DNA from: Eubacterium sp.
GTDB taxonomy: Bacteria; Bacillota; Clostridia; Oscillospirales; Acutalibacteraceae
Length of the DNA: 64,000 bases
Direction: 5' to 3'
Assembly (NCBI GenBank): GCA_017445905.1
Contig: JAFSRX010000067.1
Location: forward strand, 1 to 64,000
The notes beneath the pieces are model-generated. The model was not told the DNA's origin, did not search any database, and saw nothing but the letters and a program-made list of their open reading frames with translations. The position numbers and the translations under genes are program-made. Of the stretch, positions 48,466 to 55,813 are shown one piece after another; position 1 is the first letter of the stretch, and each line of letters starts with the position of its first letter.

Positions 48466-48933
48466 TCAGCTCCATATCAAAGAAAAAACTATTCCGAAAA
48501 ACATTCCAAATGAAAGATATAGTTTTGAATCCCTTTTATGCTTTTCAGAATATTTATTTCTTGAGTTTTTTATTAATTCCTTAAAGTTTTCAATCATCTT
48601 TCTCTGTGTTTTCAGATCAGTCTTTCCAAGCGAATACATAAACTGTGATATTTCATTATTTTCATTTTCAGATAATAATGAATTAATCTGTTTTTTATTC
48701 AGAATATTTTCTGATGAAATAAAATTTAGATGTCTTATGTTTTCACTTGAAAGTGCGCTTTCAACAAGCTCTTTTGCAGGTGTTACCCTGTAATCAAGAT
48801 CAATCAAAAGGCTGTTGCAAAAAGAAATAAGTTCGTTGCAAATAATTATTCTTTTCTTTGATTTATCACACAAATGAGCCCCTGCTGCAGTTGTTGATAT
48901 TATCAGGATTATCATTCCTGCATATTTCATCAT
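48466..48933 (-). CDS. spoIIIAB: stage III sporulation protein AB
   Basis: A 155-aa protein with one N-terminal transmembrane helix (about 4-20), a helical middle and a C-terminal hydrophobic segment (LYLSFGMFFGIVFSLIWS), the SpoIIIAB/GspF-like layout. The start is set at the ATG at 48933, 6 nt after GGAG. This makes it overlap the 3' end of spoIIIAA by 68 nt in another frame, unusually long for this operon. Confidence 0.88.
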   Translation of the reverse strand: MMKYAGMIILIISTTAAGAHLCDKSKKRIIICNELISFCNSLLIDLDYRVTPAKELVESALSSENIRHLNFISSENILNKKQINSLLSENENNEISQFMYSLGKTDLKTQRKMIENFKELIKNSRNKYSEKHKRDSKLYLSFGMFFGIVFSLIWS

Positions 48934-49858
48934 ATATCTCTCCGGCATCAATTATTTCAGCTTTATATGTATAGTTTTCGAGTAAAACAATGTATGAAAA
49001 TTCCCGCGTATCCAAAAGCGTTTTAATAATCGGTTTGTACAACAAATCCTCTCTTGAGCTTATATGAACCGAAAGCGCAAATTTAATTCCCGATGAGAAA
49101 GCATACAGTATTGAACTAACCTCTTCAATAGTTGAAACTTCATCACATATAATCATTTGCGGAGAAAGTGTTCTTGTTGCTATTTCAATCCCTTTGGCTT
49201 TTGAAAAGGCAGTTAAAACATCTGTGTTTATTCCTATATCAAGAAGGCTTTTATCTCCTCTTTTTCCACAAATCTCGCCTCTTTCATCAATAACTGCAAT
49301 TTTTGAGTAGTTATGATTGAAACCCGAGGAAAGTTGTCTTGCAATATCTCTTAAAAGCGTTGTTTTACCGCTGTTCGGTTTTCCTGCAACAATAATACTC
49401 GGAAATGAATTAACATACAGAAAACTCAAAATACTGTCGGAGCAGTTTTTAACGTCCTTTGATATTCTTACATTCATTGAAGTTAAATCCTTAACAGATA
49501 ATAATTTCTCGTTTTCATATACAGCGCTTCCCGCAATACCGATTCTTGAGCCGTTTTGAAGTGTTATAAAACCATTTTTAATGTTCTCAGCGTTACTATA
49601 GACGGAATAACTGCAAAAGGAAAGATACATTTCATCAAAAACATCTTTATTAATAAAAACGCAGTTATTTGAGGGATAGTCGTATATATCACCGTTATAG
49701 TCAATAAAATAGGAGGTGTTTTTAATTACAATAACGAGATAATTCTCTTTTCTGACTCTTATTTCGTTTATCCTGATATGAATATTTTTGTCAAGAAGTG
49801 AAAATACTGTTTTCAAATCATCATTCATAAAAGAAAGTATGTATTCAAGCTCACTCAA
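48866..49858 (-). CDS. spoIIIAA: stage III sporulation protein AA (secretion-type ATPase)
   Basis: A 330-aa cytoplasmic ATPase related to type II/IV secretion ATPases, thought to power the SpoIIIA-SpoIIQ channel. Walker A is AGKPNSGKTTLLRD (about 165), with VIDERGEICG and MIICDEVSTIEEV following. The start is set at a TTG (49858) that follows AAGGTG. The ATG 21 nt upstream (49879) lies inside the -10 of the sigma-E-like promoter and so should not be in the mRNA. About 22 residues at the C-terminus are encoded in the overlap with spoIIIAB. Confidence 0.93.
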   Translation of the reverse strand: MSELEYILSFMNDDLKTVFSLLDKNIHIRINEIRVRKENYLVIVIKNTSYFIDYNGDIYDYPSNNCVFINKDVFDEMYLSFCSYSVYSNAENIKNGFITLQNGSRIGIAGSAVYENEKLLSVKDLTSMNVRISKDVKNCSDSILSFLYVNSFPSIIVAGKPNSGKTTLLRDIARQLSSGFNHNYSKIAVIDERGEICGKRGDKSLLDIGINTDVLTAFSKAKGIEIATRTLSPQMIICDEVSTIEEVSSILYAFSSGIKFALSVHISSREDLLYKPIIKTLLDTREFSYIVLLENYTYKAEIIDAGEIYDEICRNDNPDNINNCSRGSFV

Positions 49859-49875
49859 AGAATCACCTTCGATAA

Positions 49876-49904
49876 ACATTATGTTTTTGCTCGGACAAAT
49901 ATTA
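49876..49904 (-). promoter_or_regulatory. sigma-E-type promoter of the spoIIIA operon
   Basis: On the minus strand TAATATT (49904-49898), 14 nt, then CATAATGT (49883-49876). This agrees with the B. subtilis sigma-E consensus ([GT][AC]ATA[AT][AT], 14-15 nt, CATACAAT) in the full -35, the spacing and 5 of 8 bases of the -10, including CATA. In B. subtilis this operon is known to be sigma-E dependent. The predicted start near 49869 leaves an ~11-nt leader that begins at the ribosome binding site. Confidence 0.65.
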
Positions 49905-49932
49905 CAAAGAGGTTAAAATTGCTCTGTTTTAA

Positions 49933-49961
49933 TTGAAGTGTTAAATATCATATGTTATTAT
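49933..49961 (+). promoter_or_regulatory. possible promoter of the GtrA-YfhO gene
   Basis: TTGAAG (49933-49938), 17 nt, then TATTAT (49956-49961); an overlapping TATAAT (49959-49964) would give a 20-nt spacer. It is divergent from the spoIIIA promoter. Confidence 0.45.
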
Positions 49962-49991
49962 AATTAAGACTTAAAAGTATTAGGTGCTATT

Positions 49992-52900
49992 ATGAATATA
50001 ACATTATCAAACAAAAAACCAACAAGCAGCAAATTATTCAACGGAGAAACAGTTAATTATTCCGTCTGTTTCTTCGCTGTTTCTATGCTGTTTGTTTTTT
50101 TAAAACAGTTGTTGAAGATTGCATTTTCAGTAAATCCCGCTGTAAGCGTTGGTATTTCTTTTGCAGTCGGAGCAGCTGTTTTGTTTTTTCTCAATAAAAA
50201 ATATGTTTTCAGCCACTCTCAAAACGGCTCACTTTTGAAACAGATACTTTTCTATATTTTGAATATTGCCGTTGACCTCGGTTTTTTTAAAATATCTGAT
50301 TTTGTTTTCAGCTCTATCGAGGAAACGGATGAAGCGCTTGTTTATTTTGTAAGCGCTTTTGCGCTATACTTCTTTAATTATTATTTTCAGAGGCTAATCG
50401 TTTTTGATTGCAGGTCAAATCCGATAAACAACAAAAACGGAAAACTTTATAAGCTATTCTGGAATAATAGATTTATTGTTTTATCAATGGGTCTTGCAAC
50501 ACTTTGCATTTCGTTTGTTTTTCTTGTTTCAAGAATGTTCCCCTTCGGTAACTTCACTGTTATGAGAATGGATTTATATCATCAGTACGGTCCGCTTTTC
50601 TGTGAGTTTTACGATAGGGTTATTAATCACGAAAGCTTTTTATACTCCTGGGTCTCAGGCGGTGGCTCAAGTTTTCTGGGAAACTATTTCAACTATCTTT
50701 CCTCTCCACTGTCGTTTTTAGTCTTTTTGTTCGACAGAAAAGAAATATCCTTTGCAATAACATCGCTCGTTGCAATAAAAGGAATTCTCAGCGCAGGCTC
50801 TTTTGCAATATATCTTAAGCATTCTCAAAAGGGTCATTCATATGTTTCGGCGGCATTCGGCGTATTCTATGCTTTTTGCGGATATTTTCTTGCTTACTAC
50901 TGGAACATAATGTGGATTGACGCTATGTACCTTTTCCCGATAATTGTTCTTGGTATTGAAAAAATCATTGATGAAAAAAAGCCTCTTTGCTATATTGTTT
51001 CTCTTTCAGTTCTTCTTTTCAGTAGCTACTATATGGGATATATGGCATGTATATTCTCAGTTATTTATTTTCTCGCTTACTTTGTTTTATCGGCTAAAAT
51101 TACGTCTAAAAAGGTTATTATATCCGATCAGAAGCAATCAGCTTTTAAGAAGTTTTTTGAAAACAGATTTGTTAACAGAGGAATATATTTTGCGCTTTCA
51201 TCTCTTTTCTGCGGTGCGCTTTGCGCTTTTATGCTCATTCCCGTTTATATGATTCTTCAGCAGTGCTCTGCAACAACGGATACCTTCCCTACTCAGTTTG
51301 AATCATATTTTGACATTTTCAATTTCTTAACCTCGCATCTTGCAGGACTTGAAACAACTATCAGATCATCGGGAAATGATGTTCTTCCGAATATCTACTG
51401 CGGAACGCTTACCATAATTCTTCTTCCGCTCTATCTGATGAACAAGGATATCAGACTCAAGGAAAAAGCAGTTTATATTTTCCTTTTGATATTCCTTTTA
51501 GTCAGCTTTGACACCAATTACACAAACTTTATCTGGCACGCTTTTCATTTTCCGAATGACTTGCCGTACAGATTTTCATATATGTATTCATTCGTTCTTC
51601 TTGTTATCGCATTTAAAGGTCTTAAAAAGTTCAGAACTATTGAATACAGGGACATTGTTCTATCGGGAATACTCTGGGTTGCAGCACTCGTATTATTTGA
51701 GAAATTTCCTACAGAAAAATTCAACGATTCAACCGTTTATATAACTCTTGCGTTTGTTATTATCTGGACAGGCACATTGATGCTCATTAAAAATAACAAG
51801 CTTAGCAATCTTCTCATAGGCGTAACAATTATTGCTATAACATTCAGTGAAGTTATCATAGCCGACACCTCGTCCTATGTTTTCACTCAAAAGCAGAATG
51901 ATTATGTTGAAAACTATGATTCCTATAGAGAAGCTATTGACTACACCTATAAAAAGGATAAATCCTTCTACCGCAGTGAGCTTTGTTACCTTGATACAAG
52001 AATGGACCCCTGTCTATACGGATACCGCGGTATGAGTGAATTTTCTTCAATGGCGTATGAGTCATATTCAAAAACACAGTTTAACTTAGGTCTTGCAGGA
52101 AACAGAATAAATTCATACACCTATAACACTCAGACTCCAATTTATAATATGATGTTTGCACTGAAATACATCATGCAAAACGAAAATGAAATTGAGCCTT
52201 CAGATGCTTTCTATAAGAAGATTTATACAACCAAAGACAATAAAACTGCGGTTTTTGAAAACAAGTACTATCTTCCGATTGCATTTGAAACCGCTTCGGG
52301 CATCTCTGACTGGATAAATGAAGAAGGAAATCCATTTGAAGTTCAGGAAGACTTTATCGACAGAGCTGCAGGGGTTAGCGATATATTTATTCCCGCAGAT
52401 TATACTTCAACAAATTATGAAGGCTGTTCAGGTGATGAAGTTACCGAAAACGGAACATATTTTTATACTGCAGACAGCGCGGATGAGCCCAGCGGAACAA
52501 TAGATGTTACTTTAACTCCTAAAATCGACGGTAATGTTTACGTTTACTTAACCTCTCCTGTTATTGAAAATGTTAATTATGACTGGAACCACGGAGAAGA
52601 TACGAAGTATCAGAATATTGACGAGCCGTATATAATTGACCTCGGAAGTCATAAAAAAGGTGAAAAGATAACCGCGTCACTTTCCATTTCGGGAACTGAT
52701 TCAGATAGTTCTTATTTTGAAATATATTCATACAGCGTAGATAAAGCAGTACTTGATTCAGCGTATGAGCTATTATCTCTCGGTGCGCTTGATATAACAT
52801 CTTTCAGCTCAACTGAGATTGAAGGAAATATCAACGCCGGCTATGATGGATATATCTATACCTCAATCCCCTTTGACGAGGGTTGGAGCATTTATATTGA

Positions 52901-53132
52901 CGGCATTAAGGCAAAACCGATAAAGCTCGGAGATTCACAGCTTTGCGCTTTCATTAAGCAGGGCAAACACAAGGTTAGCTTTAAATATACTCCTAAAGGA
53001 ACAAAAATCGGATTTGCCGTTTCTGCAGCTGCTATCATCGTTTTGATTTTTATAATTCTTTATAAGAAAACTAAACTGTCAGATTTGTTGAAACTCTCTA
53101 AAGAAAGAGAAAATAAGGTTGAAAACATTTAA
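49992..53132 (+). CDS. GtrA-like domain fused to YfhO-family membrane protein
   Basis: A 1046-aa polytopic membrane protein. Residues about 20-145 look like a four-helix GtrA domain, with the GtrA-type motif FFLNKKYVF at the second helix and a similar NYYFQRLIVF at the fourth. From about 160 the YfhO family begins: MRMDLYHQYGPLFCEFYDRV, WVSGGGSSFLGNYFNYLSSP and FGVFYAFCGYFLAYYWNIMW, then about 12 helices, a large extracellular domain (about 640-1010) and a last helix near 1015. YfhO proteins are GT-C-like and implicated in glycosylating envelope polymers such as lipoteichoic acid; GtrA proteins are thought to flip or handle polyprenyl-P-sugars. A self-contained lipid-sugar handling and transfer protein is the inference. 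The ribosome binding site is AGGTG. Confidence 0.85.
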   Translation: MNITLSNKKPTSSKLFNGETVNYSVCFFAVSMLFVFLKQLLKIAFSVNPAVSVGISFAVGAAVLFFLNKKYVFSHSQNGSLLKQILFYILNIAVDLGFFKISDFVFSSIEETDEALVYFVSAFALYFFNYYFQRLIVFDCRSNPINNKNGKLYKLFWNNRFIVLSMGLATLCISFVFLVSRMFPFGNFTVMRMDLYHQYGPLFCEFYDRVINHESFLYSWVSGGGSSFLGNYFNYLSSPLSFLVFLFDRKEISFAITSLVAIKGILSAGSFAIYLKHSQKGHSYVSAAFGVFYAFCGYFLAYYWNIMWIDAMYLFPIIVLGIEKIIDEKKPLCYIVSLSVLLFSSYYMGYMACIFSVIYFLAYFVLSAKITSKKVIISDQKQSAFKKFFENRFVNRGIYFALSSLFCGALCAFMLIPVYMILQQCSATTDTFPTQFESYFDIFNFLTSHLAGLETTIRSSGNDVLPNIYCGTLTIILLPLYLMNKDIRLKEKAVYIFLLIFLLVSFDTNYTNFIWHAFHFPNDLPYRFSYMYSFVLLVIAFKGLKKFRTIEYRDIVLSGILWVAALVLFEKFPTEKFNDSTVYITLAFVIIWTGTLMLIKNNKLSNLLIGVTIIAITFSEVIIADTSSYVFTQKQNDYVENYDSYREAIDYTYKKDKSFYRSELCYLDTRMDPCLYGYRGMSEFSSMAYESYSKTQFNLGLAGNRINSYTYNTQTPIYNMMFALKYIMQNENEIEPSDAFYKKIYTTKDNKTAVFENKYYLPIAFETASGISDWINEEGNPFEVQEDFIDRAAGVSDIFIPADYTSTNYEGCSGDEVTENGTYFYTADSADEPSGTIDVTLTPKIDGNVYVYLTSPVIENVNYDWNHGEDTKYQNIDEPYIIDLGSHKKGEKITASLSISGTDSDSSYFEIYSYSVDKAVLDSAYELLSLGALDITSFSSTEIEGNINAGYDGYIYTSIPFDEGWSIYIDGIKAKPIKLGDSQLCAFIKQGKHKVSFKYTPKGTKIGFAVSAAAIIVLIFIILYKKTKLSDLLKLSKERENKVENI

Positions 53133-53160
53133 CTCTAAATTTGAATAATACTGTTTAAAT

Positions 53161-53189
53161 TTGACGTTATTTGTTGTATTATATAAAAT
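53161..53189 (+). promoter_or_regulatory. promoter upstream of prs
   Basis: TTGACG (53161-53166), 17 nt, then TAAAAT (53184-53189); TATAAA at 53182 with a 15-nt spacer is an alternative. It lies 28 nt after the GtrA-YfhO stop. Confidence 0.55.
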
Positions 53190-53222
53190 AACCAAGGCAG
53201 AGAAAAGAGAGGAGATTTAACT

Positions 53223-54398
53223 ATGCCAAGAATAACAGCACTTGATGTTCAGACTATTCCATACGGACCGCTCGGTATCATTGCGCTTCCTGGTTGCGAA
53301 AAACTTGCTGAGAAAATTGACAACTATATTGTCAACTGGCGTAAGGAACAGGCAGAAGATCATAAAAACACAATAGCTTTTTACGGTTATCAGCGCGACA
53401 CTTATATTATTAAATCAACTATTGCGCGCTTTGGAAGCGGTGAAGGTAAAGCCGTTATTAACGAAAGCATCAGAGGATATGATTTATATATCATCTGCGA
53501 CTGCTTCAACTATTCTGTTACATATAATATGTACGGAATGCAGACAATGAAATCTCCAGATGACCATTTTTCAGATTTAAAAAGAGTTATTTCTGCAGCG
53601 TCAAGCAAGGCAAAGAGAATAAACGTTATTATGCCAATGCTCTATGAAGGCAGACAGCATAAAAGAGCTTCTCGCGAATCTCTTGACTGCGCTATGGCTC
53701 TTCAGGAATTGACATCTCTCGGTGTTGAGAATATCATAACTTTTGATGCACACGATCAGAGAGTTCAGAACTCTATTCCTCATAAGTCATTTGAAAATGT
53801 TATGCCGTCATATCAGCAGATTAAAGCTGTTGTTAATACAGTTGACGATCTTATTATCGACCCGGATCATCTTATGATTATTTCTCCTGATGAGGGCGCA
53901 TTACACAGATGTATTTACTTTGCAACAAAGCTTGGAGTTAACCTCGGTATGTTCTATAAGAGAAGGGACTACACAAGAGTTGTTAACGGAAGAAACCCAA
54001 TTGTTGACCATCAGTATCTCGGTGAGAGCGTTGAGGGAAAAGATATTATTATTGTAGATGATATGATTTCCTCAGGCGAAAGTATGCTTGATGTTGCAAG
54101 CAAGCTTAAAGAACTCAAAGCTGGGAGAATTTTTGTTTGCACGGCATTTGGTCTTTTCTGCAACGGTCTTGAAATCTTTGATAAAGCACATGAAGACGGT
54201 ATTTTTGAAAAGGTATTTACAACAAACGGAATTTATCAGTCACCCGAGCTCCTTTCAAGAGACTGGTATCAGAGCGTTGACCTTTCAAAATATCTTGCAT
54301 ACTTCCTCGACACAATCAATCATGATTTATCTGTTGCAACTCTTCTTGATAACTCTGATAAGATAGAAAAACTTCTAAAGAAAAAGGGATTGAAGTAA
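53223..54398 (+). CDS. prs: ribose-phosphate pyrophosphokinase, long clostridial form
   Basis: A 391-aa enzyme making PRPP from ribose-5-phosphate and ATP for nucleotides, His and Trp. The PRPP-binding loop is IIIVDDMISSGES (about 278-290). The segment EGRQHKRASRESLDC...IITFDAHD covers the catalytic and flexible-loop region. It is about 75 residues longer than the ~315-aa classical enzymes, mainly through an N-terminal ~40-residue extension and inserts. The ribosome binding site is GAGGAG. The small gene at 54401 follows 2 nt later. Confidence 0.9.
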   Translation: MPRITALDVQTIPYGPLGIIALPGCEKLAEKIDNYIVNWRKEQAEDHKNTIAFYGYQRDTYIIKSTIARFGSGEGKAVINESIRGYDLYIICDCFNYSVTYNMYGMQTMKSPDDHFSDLKRVISAASSKAKRINVIMPMLYEGRQHKRASRESLDCAMALQELTSLGVENIITFDAHDQRVQNSIPHKSFENVMPSYQQIKAVVNTVDDLIIDPDHLMIISPDEGALHRCIYFATKLGVNLGMFYKRRDYTRVVNGRNPIVDHQYLGESVEGKDIIIVDDMISSGESMLDVASKLKELKAGRIFVCTAFGLFCNGLEIFDKAHEDGIFEKVFTTNGIYQSPELLSRDWYQSVDLSKYLAYFLDTINHDLSVATLLDNSDKIEKLLKKKGLK

Positions 54399-54400
54399 TA

Positions 54401-54907
54401 ATGAATATTAATTTTAAAAAATTAAACAAAAAACAAGTAATAATTATCATTGTTGTTGCTGTTTTACTTCTGATTCTTATTCCGACTGCAATCTACTGCG
54501 GAGTAAATAAGGAATCACCAAAACAGATGGTTGGCGATATCTTCACTTCAAATCAGGTTCAGTTAGTCGGAAAATGGCAGGGTGATAAAGACCTTACCGC
54601 CTATGAATTCAAAGAAGACGGATCTTATGACAGCTATATCTCCTCTTTCAGCTACAGCGCAAATTATTTTGCAGATTCATCAAAGCTGACTCTTACAAAT
54701 CCTGCAACAGCAGGAAGCAGCGTTGTTTATAAGTATTCCGTTCACGGCGATAATCTTACATTAACCCTCGTTGAAGAAAACGGCAAAGAGGTTGACGAAA
54801 AAGAGACCTTCAAATATAGAAGAGTTGAAAACATTCGTTCACAGGACTTTGTTGACTTCTTAAAGGAATACGCCGACGCCCACGGCGAAACCCAAACAAA
54901 AGACTAA
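54401..54907 (+). CDS. uncharacterised single-pass protein with lipocalin-like outer domain
   Basis: A 168-aa protein with a Lys-rich cytoplasmic N-terminus (1-12), one transmembrane helix (about 13-34) and an extracellular beta-rich domain (VGKWQGDKDLTAYEFKEDG, then YKYSVHGDNLTLTLVEENG) of the kind seen in DUF5640/lipocalin-like clostridial proteins. It is co-transcribed with prs, 2 nt apart, although no functional link is obvious. The stop codon lies inside the terminator stem. Confidence 0.72.
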   Translation: MNINFKKLNKKQVIIIIVVAVLLLILIPTAIYCGVNKESPKQMVGDIFTSNQVQLVGKWQGDKDLTAYEFKEDGSYDSYISSFSYSANYFADSSKLTLTNPATAGSSVVYKYSVHGDNLTLTLVEENGKEVDEKETFKYRRVENIRSQDFVDFLKEYADAHGETQTKD

Positions 54908-54947
54908 CAAAAACTCCCTTCGCAAATGCGAAGGGAGTTTTTGTTAG
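54904..54947. terminator. strong terminator after the prs operon
   Basis: A perfect 20-bp stem (54904-54923 with 54928-54947) with an AAAT loop. The plus strand ends in TTTTTGTT and the minus strand is equally T-rich, so it can work in both directions. Confidence 0.9.
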
Positions 54948-54948
54948 T

Positions 54949-55064
54949 GAAGAGTTAAGAGTGAAGAATTAAGAATTTCGGGTTATTCCCCTGTTAGGGG
55001 AAATGTCGAGCTTGCGAGACAAAAGTGTCTGGCGCCCGCTCCAAGGGCTGTAGATGGCAATTAT
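54949..55064. repeat. short dispersed-type repeat region, non-coding
   Basis: It begins with a tandem 14-nt repeat with two G-to-A differences (54949-54962 and 54963-54976). A small hairpin (CCCCT-GTT-AGGGG, about 54987-54999) and a TGTC...GACA segment follow. Composition is visibly more G+C-rich than the surroundings. Sequences of this style occur in multiple copies in gut Clostridia, from memory; copy number cannot be judged from this window. No ORF is present. Confidence 0.45.
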
Positions 55065-55065
55065 A

Positions 55066-55105
55066 AAAAACGAAGGAAGTCGCTTTTGCGGCTTCCTTCG
55101 TTTTT
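55066..55105 (-). terminator. terminator of the decayed dockerin gene
   Basis: An 18-bp stem with one G-U pair (55066-55083 with 55088-55105) and a 4-nt loop, with T-runs on both sides. On the minus strand it is 37 nt after the stop codon of the dockerin remnant, so it is probably that gene's intact terminator. Confidence 0.75.
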
Positions 55106-55142
55106 GCTGCACTATATCTTATCAGTTGAACTGTTAAGACCT

Positions 55143-55340
55143 TTAATATTTTCTGATCAGATAAGCATAATCCTTTGCGTTAACTATCCCATCGTTGTTA
55201 ACATCAAGCGGCTGATAGTTTTGGTTAATGTGGTCAGTAAATAACTCGGTGTACTCATTATTGCATTTTGAACACTTAAAATCAATAATAGTATTATGGT
55301 AAAAGTCAATAGCTTTTCTAATTATTTTACCATCAACAGC
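55143..55340 (-). pseudogene. 3' remnant of a dockerin-domain surface protein gene
   Basis: On the minus strand an open frame of 65 codons has no start codon and is closed upstream by TAG (55343-55341). The last ~20 residues read DVNNDGIVNAKDYAYLIR followed by KY and a stop: a type I dockerin calcium-binding repeat (D-x-N-x-D-G-x-V-N-x-x-D) plus helix. Before it is a Cys-x2-Cys segment (FKCSKCNNEYTELF) like those preceding dockerins in ruminococcal surface proteins. The 5' part of the gene is missing and replaced by the element at 55358-55460; the terminator (55105-55066) survives. A full dockerin normally has two such repeats and only one is seen. Confidence 0.75.
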
Positions 55341-55357
55341 CTAAATAATAAAGTATA

Positions 55358-55460
55358 AATATCAAACTGCTAGAAAATTGCGTTGAAACGCAAGAATTTA
55401 ATAGAAAGTTGTCGTACCATTGGGGACAGTCCCCAATGGTACAAAGAATCGTTTGATATT
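55358..55460. mobile_element. 103-bp palindrome-rich element with 10-bp terminal inverted repeats
   Basis: Outer inverted repeats AATATCAAAC (55358-55367) and GTTTGATATT (55451-55460) are perfect. Inside are a hairpin GCGTT-GA-AACGC (about 55379-55390) and a perfect 13-bp palindrome around CAG (arms 55414-55426 and 55430-55442, GTACCATTGGGGA and its complement). No coding capacity and no clear target duplication. It looks like a small non-autonomous MITE- or REP-type element, but a single copy cannot prove mobility. Confidence 0.5.
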
Positions 55461-55489
55461 CATAATTCATCATTGATAATACATATAAT
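55460..55489 (+). promoter_or_regulatory. sigma-E-type promoter of spoIIID
   Basis: TCATAAT (55460-55466), 15 nt, then CATATAAT (55482-55489), matching the sigma-E consensus at 7 of 8 bases in the -10 and fully in the -35. B. subtilis spoIIID is known to be sigma-E dependent. The predicted start near 55496 is right at the GGTGAT ribosome binding site. The -35 touches the right end of the palindromic element. Confidence 0.65.
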
Positions 55490-55503
55490 GTATCGGTGAT
55501 TGT

Positions 55504-55758
55504 ATGTTTAAAAATAATGAAATAAGGTGTATTGAGCTTGGGGAATATATTGTTGAAACTAAAGCAACGGTTAGACAGGCTGCCGAGGTTTTCGGAATAA
55601 GCAAATCAACCGTACATACCGATGTTACAAAAAGGCTTTCAATTATTTCTCCAATACTTGCTCAGAAGGTTAATGAGGTTTTGCAGGAAAACAAGGCGCA
55701 GAGGCATATTCGAGGCGGTCTTGCAACAAAGGAAAAATATCTTAAACTTAAATGTTGA
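55504..55758 (+). CDS. spoIIID: sporulation transcriptional regulator SpoIIID
   Basis: An 84-aa DNA-binding protein that adjusts mother-cell gene expression between the sigma-E and sigma-K stages. The helix-turn-helix is TVRQAAEVFGISKSTVHTDV (about 22-41), followed by a basic C-terminal helix (KAQRHIRGGLATKEKYLK). Length and sequence are typical of the family. It is preceded by a sigma-E-like promoter and followed by proC with its own promoter. Confidence 0.95.
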   Translation: MFKNNEIRCIELGEYIVETKATVRQAAEVFGISKSTVHTDVTKRLSIISPILAQKVNEVLQENKAQRHIRGGLATKEKYLKLKC

Positions 55759-55783
55759 TAACATTGCTCTAATGTGCTAAAAT
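55755..55783 (+). promoter_or_regulatory. proC promoter
   Basis: TTGATA (55755-55760), 17 nt, then TAAAAT (55778-55783). The -35 overlaps the spoIIID stop codon. A further TATAAT at 55789 lacks a well-spaced -35. Confidence 0.5.
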
Positions 55784-55813
55784 AAAAATATAATCTATAA
55801 GGAAGTAAAAAGA

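Noticed and set aside
54949..54976. Start of a CRISPR array
   Set aside because: Only two 14-nt imperfect units in direct tandem with no spacers; no cas genes in the window.
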